The notes below the pieces were generated by a model, which searched no databases, was not told the origin of the DNA, and saw nothing but the letters and a program-made list of their open reading frames with translations. A program made the translations under genes and the position numbers. From positions 1 through 46,210 of the forward strand of contig JARJMZ020000005.1 of NCBI GenBank assembly GCA_029335875.2: a DNA stretch of 46,210 bases. Direction: 5' to 3'. Positions within the stretch are counted from its first letter, which is position 1, and each line of letters starts with the position of its first letter. This DNA comes from Thermoprotei archaeon (lineage in GTDB: Archaea; Thermoproteota; Thermoprotei_A; Sulfolobales; Acidilobaceae). Of the stretch, positions 16,412 through 26,200 are shown one piece after another.

Positions 16412-17371
16412 GTGTACATGAAGCCGAGTTCAAAGCTGGTAATATATGTGGCTGCGGCTCTAGCTGTTTTAGCCTTAATAGTCGGGGTCGTAATGTACGG
16501 TCTCCCTAAAGGTGCCGGAGAGGGGGGGCTCTGGGTAGTTCTACTGTTCCCGGGTATGCAGGATGATGTTAGAAGAATACTTGCCGACGACGACTTCCTA
16601 TATGTTGTTGGTTTAGGTGCTGACCCCCACGAGGTACAGTTGACGCCTAGAGATGTTGAGGTTCTAAAGTCTGCTAATTTGATAGTTAGCATGGGTCATA
16701 CTCATGTAGATAAGCAAGTTGAAAATCTTGTTAGAAAAGGAGATATTAAGGCTAGGTTTATAAACATCCCATATATTAAAGGCTTAATAATACCCAAGTT
16801 GCCGGGGGAGGATCGATACAACTACCACGAACTATACTATGACCCTAGGAACCTGGAAATTGTTTTATCCGAGATAGTTAAGGTTCTAGGCGAGTTGAGA
16901 CCCGAGAAGAAAGGATATTATGAAGAGAAACTGGTGGAGGTCAAAAAAGAAATAGATGAAATTAAAGAATATGCTGACTATATGAAAGGCTGTAAAGTTA
17001 TAATAGCCAGCGCCGAACTCCAACCAGCTATACAGTGGCTCGGCCCAGAAATTATATGGTATGTAGTCTATGAATATGCGGAAGCCCCGTCCCCCGATAG
17101 AATCGGGGCGGCAATAAAAGCTATGGAAAGCGGAGATAAAGATAAAATTGTTGTTGTTATTGGCCTAGCGGACCACCATCACCATAACCACCAAAACCAT
17201 GGCCACCATCACCATACATTCATGTCTAAGCTTGACGAGAGACTTAGAGATGAGGCTAAGAGTAGGGGGCTCAAAGTTTTCGGGGTTAGAACAGGATATG
17301 TAGGTGATAGCGTTATAGAAGGGCTCAAGGACGTAATAGAACATTTGAAAATGAAAAACATTAGATGCTGA
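16412..17371 (+). CDS. Metal ABC transporter substrate-binding protein (ZnuA-like) with His-rich loop
   Basis: The 319-aa lipoprotein-like or anchored receptor has an N-terminal hydrophobic helix (9-28) with no lipobox Cys. Family hallmarks are DPHEVQLTPRDVEVLKSA (His73) and SMGHTH (His96, His98), the usual metal-site region. A His-rich segment at about 254-268 (DHHHHNHQNHGHHHH) resembles the metal-scavenging loops of zinc-binding family members, but lies near the C-terminus rather than between the lobes. The start is GTG, or ATG two codons later. It is divergent from the ATPase-permease-regulator operon and should act with it. Zn is the likeliest cargo; Ni or Co remains possible given the NikR-like regulator. 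Confidence 0.85.
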   Translation: MYMKPSSKLVIYVAAALAVLALIVGVVMYGLPKGAGEGGLWVVLLFPGMQDDVRRILADDDFLYVVGLGADPHEVQLTPRDVEVLKSANLIVSMGHTHVDKQVENLVRKGDIKARFINIPYIKGLIIPKLPGEDRYNYHELYYDPRNLEIVLSEIVKVLGELRPEKKGYYEEKLVEVKKEIDEIKEYADYMKGCKVIIASAELQPAIQWLGPEIIWYVVYEYAEAPSPDRIGAAIKAMESGDKDKIVVVIGLADHHHHNHQNHGHHHHTFMSKLDERLRDEAKSRGLKVFGVRTGYVGDSVIEGLKDVIEHLKMKNIRC

Positions 17372-17435
17372 TTCTACCTTATGTCAAACATTTTTATAAA
17401 CTTTCACTATCTCCTTTTTCCCTCGGTGTAGGAGA

Positions 17436-18635
17436 GTGGTTTTCCCCTTCAGGAGTATTGAGGATTTTAAGGTCGAGTTGACCGAGGAGCACGAGCTTTT
17501 TAGGAAGAGTGTCAGAGAGTTTGTAGAGAATAAGGTCATGCCTAGATGGAGGGAGATAGAAGAGTCCAATAAGGTCCCGGAGGACATTAAGAGGGAGATG
17601 ATAGCCCTAGGGTTTACTGGGGTCGGCATACCTGAGGAGTATGGAGGTCAGGGCGGAGGAATGCTTATGAGTGTTATTCTCGGAGAGGAACTTTCTAGGG
17701 CTAGTACCGCTTTGAGCGCCGCTGTTGGTGTGAGGGACCTCTTCGTAGTCCCCCTTCTCAGGTTTGGGAGTGAGGAGTTGAAGAGGAGATATATACCACC
17801 TGTGGCTAGGGGTGAGGCTAACGCTGCTCACGCTAACACTGAGCCTGTGGCGGGGAGCGATGTTGCAGGTATACAGAGTAGGGCTAGAAAGGTTAATGGG
17901 GGCTACGTCATTTCGGGGAGGAAGGTTTTCATAACGGGCGCTGGGGAAGCCGACTACTTCCTAGTATCTGCTAGGACTGAGGAGCCCAAGCCTGATAAAA
18001 GGTGGTGGGGGATAACGTGTTTCGTCGTGGAGAGAGGCTGGCCGGGCGTGAAGATAGGGCAGCAGTATAGGGTTATGGGCTTGAGGGGGGAGCAGCCTTA
18101 TGAGGTTATACTTGATGATGTTAAGGTCCCCGAGGAGAACGTTGTGGGAAAGGTTAATGAGGGCTTCAAAGTCCTCATGGACACCTATGATCATGCAAGG
18201 ATAGGGGTGGCAGCTCAGGGTGTTGGGATAGCTCAAGCCTCTTTCGAGAAAGCCCTCAACTACGCCCTACAAAGGGAGGCTTTCGGGAGCCCCATAATAG
18301 CTCACGAGATTATAGCTGAGAAGATCGCCGACATGTACATGAGACTCCAGGCGGCGAGACTTCTAACATACTGGGCTGCAACCCTAGCAGACAAGGATAG
18401 GCCTGAGTTTCTAGTGGCGGCCAGCCTGGCTAAAGCCTACGCTACGGAGGCTGCCGAGTGGATAGCGAGGCAGGCCATACAAATACATGGAGCCTACGGC
18501 GTGGACTTCGAAACGGGAATAGAGAGGTACTTGAGGGACGCCATAATAACAACTATATATGAGGGTACAAACGAGATCCAGAGGCTGGTAATAACTAGGC
18601 AGCTTGTGAGGCAAGCCTTCGGCCTTAAAATATGA
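17436..18635 (+). CDS. Acyl-CoA dehydrogenase
   Basis: The 399-aa FAD enzyme introduces the alpha-beta double bond in acyl-CoA thioesters. All family segments are visible: the N-terminal helical domain (EEHELFRKSVREFVENKVMP), substrate/FAD beta domain (ANTEPVAGSDVAGIQSRA, then ISGRKVFITGAGEADYF) and C-terminal helices (REAFGSPIIAHEII, IQIHGAYGVDFETGIERYLRD region). The catalytic base is probably Glu376 in IYEGTNEIQR, the position used by short/medium-chain members. A GGAGAG precedes the GTG start. It stands alone: no thiolase, hydratase or ETF gene lies beside it. Chain length and pathway cannot be read. Confidence 0.95.
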   Translation: MVFPFRSIEDFKVELTEEHELFRKSVREFVENKVMPRWREIEESNKVPEDIKREMIALGFTGVGIPEEYGGQGGGMLMSVILGEELSRASTALSAAVGVRDLFVVPLLRFGSEELKRRYIPPVARGEANAAHANTEPVAGSDVAGIQSRARKVNGGYVISGRKVFITGAGEADYFLVSARTEEPKPDKRWWGITCFVVERGWPGVKIGQQYRVMGLRGEQPYEVILDDVKVPEENVVGKVNEGFKVLMDTYDHARIGVAAQGVGIAQASFEKALNYALQREAFGSPIIAHEIIAEKIADMYMRLQAARLLTYWAATLADKDRPEFLVAASLAKAYATEAAEWIARQAIQIHGAYGVDFETGIERYLRDAIITTIYEGTNEIQRLVITRQLVRQAFGLKI

Positions 18636-18666
18636 GGGGCTCCTGCCTGTTTCCCCCAACCTTTTA

Positions 18667-20427
18667 TTATATTACTGGTACTCCTCTTAGAGTTAGGGCT
18701 ATTGTTGTTAATGTTATAATTACTAATATAATCGAGTGCGTGAACCCCGCAATTATGGTGCCCTTAGAGAGTTTACCTGCCATGAGCCCCATTAGCCAAG
18801 AGTTTATTATGGAGCCTAGGCTTAGTATGAGGGCTATGCTACCTATCTGTTCTTTCAGCTGGGCAGCCTGCTGGGGGGATACTGTGAGTGTTTGAGCCGT
18901 ATACCCTAGTATCATCATGCTAGAGCCCGCCACCATTATAGCGCCCACGTATGGCATTAACATGTATATCTTGAGTCTCCTGGAGAGCTCGATCTCATAG
19001 TTTTCCAGGCTCCTGGCAAACCTAGCCAGGCTGTCTAGGGTTTCAACACTCCCCCCTCCAAGCGTTATGGCGTCCGTTAGGAACCTCATAGTTGATAGGA
19101 GAACCCAGTTACGGCAGCCTTTAACCGCTGATGCTACAGCCTTATCAACGTCTAAGCCTATTGTTAGAGCTGAAGACATCTTCTTAACTACTGGAGTTAA
19201 CGGGCCGTAGTCCCGTGTTGATAACGCTATTATACTCTTCTCCGGGCTTAACCCCGTCTTCCTAGCCTCCGTAAGGTCTCTAAGGAAGCTCGCTATGGCG
19301 CCCCCCATGCCTCTGGCTCTCCTAGATTCTATAATCCAATAGTATGCTGGTGGGAGGCTCAGAGCCATCAGGAGCGATGAGAGGGTTGTCGAGGCCGCTA
19401 TTATGAGGTTTGGAGCTATAAGGCCCCCCAGAACTTTATATGACCCGGTAATATAGAGCGTTAAGGGTAGAGTTATTATAGCTGCGGGGATCCCATAGGT
19501 TATTATCGCGTTATAAGGCTCGAAGAACTTGATGGGGCTCTTAGGCTGCAGCCTGTCTACAAGGTATAATATTGTGAGGGTTATCAGGGGCAGGGCTACG
19601 AAACTGTAGATAGCCATGTGAGACACTCCCCCAAACCCCAACCCTGGGAATAGCCCGCTCACCGTGAAGAATATGTAGAAGGAGATGCTCGAGATCACAG
19701 CTAGTATTATGTAGAGCTCAGTGTATAAGGCTACCCTCTCGCTCAGGATTTTAAGCTCGTCGATCCTGTTCCTGAAAATGTCCTGTGTTTTAACTTCGAG
19801 ATAGTGGACTATGCTGCCCCCTATTTTAACAGTTGCACTATATCCTAGCATGAAATCCCTGTACTGGCTGCTAGGGTGGCTTAAAGCGTTATCCTCTATA
19901 GCCTTTAACGGGTCTTTGCCTAGGAGCCTCACATCCCTCAATATCAGCTGGGCCTCCATCCTGACACCCTTAAATATGTTAAGCCTCGAAACCCTCTCAA
20001 GAACGTTTAAAACATCAAGCCCAGCTATCGCCATGGCCGTAATATAGGAGGCGAAGAAGGGAAGCTCGCTCTCAACCCACCGCTTCCTATCGCCAGCCTT
20101 ATAGGATGGGTATGAGAGCCCCAGGGCGAAGACTAGGATTGGAAAAGATAGGAATGAAGCCCCCACTAAGACTTTATACGTGAAGCTCACACTACTAAAG
20201 GCCACCATTAGAGTAGCGTAGATCGATATTGCAGCTGCCATTGCCACCGCTAGGAGTAGCCTGGCGGCGTATAATGTAGGGTATACGGTCATGCCGGCTC
20301 TCCTAATCCCAGCTTCCAGCTCGAAAGTTTTAGCAACCCATGAAGCGAGCTTGCTGAAGAGTTTTAAAGCTATATAGTCGTAGACGTCTGTCACTCCTAC
20401 TTTGTGTTTTCTCGGGGCGCCCTTCAA
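18667..20427 (-). CDS. Type IV pilus assembly membrane protein (TadC/GspF-like, archaeal pilus platform)
   Basis: The 586-aa membrane platform has two GspF-type cytoplasmic domains: one around residues 95-190 (FASYITAMAIAGLDVLNVLERV) and one around 385-470 (TGLSPEKSIIALSTRDYGPL, FLTDAITLGGGSVETLD). Each is followed by pairs of membrane helices. Such proteins transmit the motor ATPase's movement to pilin insertion or extraction. It starts at TTG immediately after the ATPase stop, so the two form one operon. The length is normal for archaeal platform proteins. The nearest visible pilin is at 12711, outside this operon. Confidence 0.85.
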   Translation of the reverse strand: MKGAPRKHKVGVTDVYDYIALKLFSKLASWVAKTFELEAGIRRAGMTVYPTLYAARLLLAVAMAAAISIYATLMVAFSSVSFTYKVLVGASFLSFPILVFALGLSYPSYKAGDRKRWVESELPFFASYITAMAIAGLDVLNVLERVSRLNIFKGVRMEAQLILRDVRLLGKDPLKAIEDNALSHPSSQYRDFMLGYSATVKIGGSIVHYLEVKTQDIFRNRIDELKILSERVALYTELYIILAVISSISFYIFFTVSGLFPGLGFGGVSHMAIYSFVALPLITLTILYLVDRLQPKSPIKFFEPYNAIITYGIPAAIITLPLTLYITGSYKVLGGLIAPNLIIAASTTLSSLLMALSLPPAYYWIIESRRARGMGGAIASFLRDLTEARKTGLSPEKSIIALSTRDYGPLTPVVKKMSSALTIGLDVDKAVASAVKGCRNWVLLSTMRFLTDAITLGGGSVETLDSLARFARSLENYEIELSRRLKIYMLMPYVGAIMVAGSSMMILGYTAQTLTVSPQQAAQLKEQIGSIALILSLGSIINSWLMGLMAGKLSKGTIIAGFTHSIILVIITLTTIALTLRGVPVI

Positions 20428-23145
20428 CTATGGCACACCCGACTTTATAGAGGCTATCACGCTCTCTCTATCCATGTAATACCTGTAAACAACTTCCGCA
20501 ACCCTCCTGTAATCTCTTTCTCCTCTTGAAGCAAGCCAGTCCAGGACTAGCGCCCTTTTCCTAACCTCGTCGAGCACGCTATCATAGCTTATCCCGGAAA
20601 GCTGTGCTGCCTCCCTCAATATCATGCTATCCCTCAGGTCTACGCTGTGAACGTCCATGGCGGGGTTCCACGTGGATACTAGCTTGTAATCGTTATACTC
20701 TCTAATCTCCCATGTGGCTGTGACCCTCCTCGCAGTCACCGGCGCTCCATCCCTCTCTAGGGTAACCCTCTTAACGAGGAGAGCCCACTTCATGAGGGGT
20801 ATGTAGCTTTGAGGTATGTTCATGGGGGGGCTGGTCAGCCTCTTGACTAGAGAGTATACGCTCTCAGCGTGGGCTGTAGTGAGACCCCCGTGCCCGGTAT
20901 TGTGGAGTAGTACTGGGACGTTGCCTCCGAAGAAGCTTTCAGAGCCCGGGGCACTTATGTCGTAAACGAAGCCGTCATAAGGCCTTCTAGAAACCCTCCT
21001 AACCCTTACAGGCCTCACGTACCCTCTCAGATACTCGAAGATCCTACTATAGAGCTTTCTAGCCTCACCCTCCAGGTTGCCCAGCGTCTTCACGGTTTTC
21101 AACGTCCTCAGGGTATCGCTAATACAGACAAACCCCTTCCTAGCCCTCCCCGCCAGCTTAGCTTCATCGAGGCCCGCCAACTTCAAAAGCCTTATAAGAG
21201 CTTTAGCTGGGACCCTTATGGAGCCGCGGCGCCATAGGTAAACTTTGATTGCGGACTTTTCATTCTTAGGCCTCATTATTATAGCGTTAAGCCCTTTCAT
21301 CCTAGCCAGCCACACTATGAGCGCAGCTATTTCAGGGCTTCTAGCCGGGATTATTAGGAGGCTCTGCCTCCACTTCTTAACAGCCCCCTTGACACTCTCT
21401 AGGGCTGCCCAAAACTCTATAGGTGAGGCTCTCCAGAGCTTCTGCACTAAGCTTGCAGCGTCCTCCACTATGAGAGTTATAGTCTCGTCTCGAGAGTAGT
21501 GTTCCCTGGAGAGGTCGGAGTTTAGGGTTGGAATTTGACGTGCCCCGAGGTTGTCATAGTGTTTCTCATAGGGTAATATCGTGTTGAACGGGGCGGCGTT
21601 CGCCCCCCCAACGCTACTCTCCAATCCCTGAAATGTTATTAGCAGATCTCCTCTCCTGAGCTCTTCGACCCTCTTAACTTTAATCTCGAGGGTTTCCTCG
21701 TCTAAGACGAAGACACTGTGGCTGCCTGTAGCCTTTAGTTCTACGCCATACTCCGCCTCTACAACATATATATGGTCTACCTTGTGCCTCAGCACGTACC
21801 TTATGGGGCTCCATTTAACTCTAAACCCTTCATGAGACAGGGTTTCATAGCCTTGCACAGGCTTAGCCACCCTCTCCTCGTCGGGGCTCTCATAGAACTT
21901 GTCTACGAGATCCCCTATAGCTGTTAACATCACCTTCCCAGTTCTAGTCTCCCTCACGATTATAGGTGTGTCACGTGAAACACTAGCTACAGCCTGGAAT
22001 AGGACGTAAGCCTCCTCACCCCTCACCTCCCCCACTATTATCACGTCCGGCCTATACCTGAGGCTTACTTTAACAAGATCGTATAGGGAAACCTCCCCCA
22101 CCTTGCTGCCCGTAACAGAGTAGCTGGGTCTCGAGACTAGCTGAACCCAGTTCTCGAGGGTTAGCCTAAGTTCTGGAGTATCCTCTATGGTCACAACTTT
22201 CAAGCTAGGCTTTAGTAGTGTTGCGAGGGCGTTAAGCATGCTCGTCTTACCCGCCCCCGTGACGCCCATAACGATCCCGGGCATCCTGTGCTCCATGGCT
22301 ATCCAGAGGTATGCTGCTAGGGTGCTGTTCAGGGTATTCTGGGTTATCAGGTCAACTATGCTTAAAGGCTTCTCCCTAAACTTTCTTATCGTGAAGGTGG
22401 AGCCCCCAACGCTAACTTCTTTCCTGAAAGTAGCCGCGAACCTGTGACCCTCCGGTAGTATAGCGTCAACTATGGGGAAAGCGGAGCTCACATGCTTCCC
22501 AGCTTTATGGGTGAGTTTTAAGACTGTAGAGTCGAGCTCGTCCTCAGTCTCGAAAACTATGTTAGTGGGGATGCTCTCATATCTCTGGTGCCAAACGTAC
22601 ACGGGCCTCCTAACGCCGTCGCAGCTTATATCCTCGATGTAGGGGTCTCTCATTAAAGGGTCTAGGGGGCCATAGCCTATAGTGTTCTTGAGCAAGTGGT
22701 AGAGCACTTTAGACCAGTCAATGTCACCTTTAAGTGAGGGGGCTAGCCTCACACTGTAAACTTTAACGATCCTCCTAGCCTGTTCTATGAACCTCTCGCT
22801 CACACTCTTAAAATCAACCACAGAACCCCCGCTTCTCTCCTCGTAGGGTTTAAGCTCCCACTCTAGGACTTTCACGAGCTTCTCGTAAACGCCCCTCTCA
22901 TCATCACTCATGGAAACCTCGGCTACATAGTAGAGTCTCGACCTGGAGCCCCTCCTCTCCAATATGTAGGCGTATGCCCAGGGATCTGAGAGCGGGTATT
23001 TGTCTATGATATCATAGTCTTTGAGGTTCTCCGAGACTAGGAAGTCGAGGAGAGCATTATAGTCTCTTCTAACGGGCTCTTCAAGGTTGTTGGGGGTTTC
23101 AGCAGTCCCCCTCCTGGAGATTATCTTCTTTAAGGTTTTAAGCAA
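20428..23145 (-). CDS. Type II/IV secretion-type pilus assembly ATPase (GspE/TadA-like) with intein
   Basis: The 905-aa precursor is a hexameric motor ATPase for the archaeal pilus, interrupted by a 362-aa intein. The extein has an N-terminal domain, then YGPLDPLMRDPYIEDISCDG (158-177), Walker A GVTGAGKT (294-301), Asp box TIEDTPELRL (319-328) and Walker B DVIIVGEVRGEE (367-378). The His-box motif is split: AVA ends at 387 and TGHGGLTTAHAES resumes at 750. Removing the intein gives AVATGHGGL, the family consensus, and a mature ATPase of about 543 aa. The platform gene follows directly. The divergent gene at 23273 encodes a large surface protein. The start is ATG. Confidence 0.93.
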   Translation of the reverse strand: MLKTLKKIISRRGTAETPNNLEEPVRRDYNALLDFLVSENLKDYDIIDKYPLSDPWAYAYILERRGSRSRLYYVAEVSMSDDERGVYEKLVKVLEWELKPYEERSGGSVVDFKSVSERFIEQARRIVKVYSVRLAPSLKGDIDWSKVLYHLLKNTIGYGPLDPLMRDPYIEDISCDGVRRPVYVWHQRYESIPTNIVFETEDELDSTVLKLTHKAGKHVSSAFPIVDAILPEGHRFAATFRKEVSVGGSTFTIRKFREKPLSIVDLITQNTLNSTLAAYLWIAMEHRMPGIVMGVTGAGKTSMLNALATLLKPSLKVVTIEDTPELRLTLENWVQLVSRPSYSVTGSKVGEVSLYDLVKVSLRYRPDVIIVGEVRGEEAYVLFQAVASVSRDTPIIVRETRTGKVMLTAIGDLVDKFYESPDEERVAKPVQGYETLSHEGFRVKWSPIRYVLRHKVDHIYVVEAEYGVELKATGSHSVFVLDEETLEIKVKRVEELRRGDLLITFQGLESSVGGANAAPFNTILPYEKHYDNLGARQIPTLNSDLSREHYSRDETITLIVEDAASLVQKLWRASPIEFWAALESVKGAVKKWRQSLLIIPARSPEIAALIVWLARMKGLNAIIMRPKNEKSAIKVYLWRRGSIRVPAKALIRLLKLAGLDEAKLAGRARKGFVCISDTLRTLKTVKTLGNLEGEARKLYSRIFEYLRGYVRPVRVRRVSRRPYDGFVYDISAPGSESFFGGNVPVLLHNTGHGGLTTAHAESVYSLVKRLTSPPMNIPQSYIPLMKWALLVKRVTLERDGAPVTARRVTATWEIREYNDYKLVSTWNPAMDVHSVDLRDSMILREAAQLSGISYDSVLDEVRKRALVLDWLASRGERDYRRVAEVVYRYYMDRESVIASIKSGVP
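20899..21984 (-). other. Intein within the pilus ATPase gene (protein residues Ser388-Asn749)
   Basis: The N-terminal splice residue is Ser388, followed by VSRDTPIIVRETRTGKVML. Block B is ATGSHSVFV with the TxxH pattern. Block F is FVYDISAPGSESFFGGN and block G is VPVLLHN, ending in His-Asn with Thr750 as the +1 nucleophile. The roughly 245 residues between the splicing blocks lack clear LAGLIDADG dodecapeptides; segments such as EIAALIVWLARMKGLNAII look like a worn homing-endonuclease domain. Insertion is in the His-box, a strongly conserved active-site stretch, as usual for inteins. Confidence 0.9.
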
Positions 23146-23272
23146 CTGGCACCCCTACATTATGTTTCCGTCTGCCAGCACGTGTAAATGTCTATTAATT
23201 AGGGCTTACTCTTCTTTGAATAAGCTTTCAAAGGCTTAAATATAGCATAAACATTATGGGGGGTACTATAGC

Positions 23273-26200
23273 TTGAACCTAGCAAGACTCCTAATCGGGA
23301 TTAGCCTCGTCATAGCCTTTTTATTTAGTAGCCTCCCCCTAGAGTCTTCGGAGGCCATTTTAACAAGGGAAGTTAAGGTTGAAAGCGGAAGCACGAGGGT
23401 CTACGGGCTGGAAATAGTGAAGCTACCCCCTGAGCTCACATATAAAGCCTTCATCCCCCTAAAAGACTCGGTCATAGTAGCGAGCGAAGACTACGTGGCG
23501 GAGTTCGACCTCAAATCTCTAAAAGTTAGGTGGGCTCAAGCGATTCTAGGCGAAATTACATCGCTAGCGGTAGACTCTACGCCCCCAAGCTATGTAGCGG
23601 TGGGAACAAGCCTGGGAGAAGCTCTCACCGTAAGCTACACTAGTCCAGGCTTTAAAGGCAGCTTCTACACAGCCACTAGAGCCCCAGTCAGGGACGCCTA
23701 CGTTATAAGCCTCCCCGACGGCTTCAGGCTCGCAGTCCTAGACTCTGCGGGGTTCCTCTACGTGACGAGAGTGGTTAGGGGGCCCCTCGGGGGAGGCTGG
23801 TTTGAGGCTGGCCCGGTGCCCCATAGGGGGGCCTTAACCGGGGTTCACGGCTTTAAAGTAGTGAGCCTACACCCTCTCTTACATGCTCTTGACTGGACTA
23901 GGAGCATGTTCCTTGGGGGGAGGCTGGCGGCCCTCGTAGACATAGTTCTTCCCGTGAAAGTTGACGCCCACAGTTTCCTTGGGGGGGTTTCAGTTAACGC
24001 TTATATCAGGGAGGGCAGCCGCCTGGGGCCGGCGGCTACTGGAGTGTTTAATTTAACCGGGGACCTCGTCCTTGAAGGGAGGGTTTACTATGCTGTAGCA
24101 GCTGGAAAGTACATGGTACCCCTTCCAGGGCGGGCATCGGGTCTGGACCCTTGGATCTATGAGGCTTCAAATCACACTATAACAGTGTGGGGGCTCCCCC
24201 CGGATTCCTACACGCTCATAGCCTTCTACGAGTCTAGGCTCGTTAACAAGACTGGGGGTTTCACGATATCCTCCACGTGTTATGGTGGCGTTAAAAGCGT
24301 TAGGGTGGAGCCTGGACGCATTGTTGACGGCGGCGTTATCACCCTCGAGTATAAGGCTGGGAGCGTTGAGGCTTGCCTTGAGGCCGTCGACGTTAAAGGG
24401 ATTAAAATAAGGGAGCTATACAGGCCTGGGCTCATGCAGGCCGTGCTTTTGTTGAATGCGAGTAGGCTTCCCGAGAGCTTCGACTATGCGAGGGACGGTA
24501 AGGTAGTCCTACTACCCGTGCCTGAAGAAGTTAGAGTTAAGGGTGTCGAGACCCTAGCAGGACACAGTATAGCCCTGCTCCTAAAGCCTGGCATGGGCAG
24601 GCCTGCGGGGTGGGCTGAGCTGGGTGTCGACTCTATATTCGTGGTTGGCGTTGGGGAGTGGCTGCTAGTCTACTATTTAACTGGGGGGTTCGAGATCGCC
24701 GACACAGGCTACATGCAGCCTCAGTCCATATATCTAGGTAACCCTATCACATCCGTTGAAGTTTCCCCAGACGCCTCGAGGATATATGTTGGGCTCTCCT
24801 CGGGGCAGGTGGTGAAGCTCGAGTGGCTTAGGGCGAAGCCCTGGCATGCTCCGGAAGAGCCTTTACGGAACAGGTATTACCTGGACTCAGCCCTCACGAT
24901 AGGCTCGAGCCCCGTGAACTCTATAGTGGAGGTTGAAGGCGGGGAGAAAGTTGTAGTAACCACTCTCTCGGGTAGAATCCAGGTTCTGTCCCTCGGTGTT
25001 TTGAGGAACGAGTGGACCCCCATACTTAGGGGGCCTCCTGGCTATGAGGGCTTAGATACCGGGCTCCCCGGGCTCGTGGTTGGGGCGAGGTTCGAGGAGC
25101 CTGTGATAGCTTTATCCCCGGGGACTAGGGATATATATGTTTTCAGGTTTGGGCTTGAGAGGCTTCAACCCCTAATACTTAACGTGGTCCAGGTAAACTT
25201 CAGGGAAGACGGGACGTGGTATCCCTCTAAGCCCACGTATAACGTTGAAGTTCAAGCCTATGATGGGGGCGCTCTCCTAGCCTCTGATAGGGTTGAAGAC
25301 GGTAAGGCCACATTATTCCTCCCCCTAGGCTTATACACTATAAGAGTGGAGATTCCAGAGCTGGGGAGAGCCTCCGCGAACATCTCCATTAAACCGGGCT
25401 TCGACGAGAGGATGGTGTTATTCATGGGAGCCCCAGGGGCCCCCTTAAGAGTTGAGGTTCTAGAGCCGGGGGCTAACATAAGCGCTTACGCCCCCCTCAT
25501 AAGGCCGCCGGCGGTTAAGGCTGTAGTTAAGCTCGTAGACGTTGACGGTAACCCTGTGGAGACCCCAGTGCACATGTTGATCTCAAGTTTAACATTGAAA
25601 TACACAGCTTCAACAGTGGCGAGGGGAGGGCGGGCGGTCCTAGAAGTGCCCCTGGGCGAGTATAATGTGACTTTAAGGCCTGAGAGCCCCCTCTACTCGG
25701 CTGGAAGCTTTAAAGTTAAAGTAACAACTAGAGGTGTGGAGCCAGACACTTTCATCCTAGAGCCTGCGAGGTTTAACGTGAACGTAAAGCTCGTAGATAA
25801 AATATCTAAAGCCCTCCTGAGCGAGCAGTATCTTGTGAAGTTCGAGAGGCTCGAACTCGGATCAAAACTGTTAACCTACCAGAGGGAACTAAGGGTTACA
25901 GGGCAGGCCACAGTAACGCTCCCCGCAGGCAGCTATAAGATCACGTTAACCCCCATAGGGAAAAGCAACTATGAGCCCCCGAGGGAAGTAGGCTTCACGG
26001 TCGAAGGCCCGAGAGATGTAGTGGTGGAGTTAAACCCGAAAACATACACTCTAACAGCAAGAGTAAAAGACCCATGGGGAAACCCGCTAGCAGGGGCTAA
26101 AGTAACCCTAACAAGACATGGGGGAGGCTTCACGTACGAGGGGGAGACAGACGACTCTGGAACCCTGACCATAGGAGCCCCCTACGGGGTCTATGATGTA

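Noticed and set aside
17165..17220. His-rich run as a vector tag artefact
   Set aside because: It is interrupted by Asn, Gln and Gly, uses mixed CAC/CAT codons and sits inside the gene, as in natural metal receptors.
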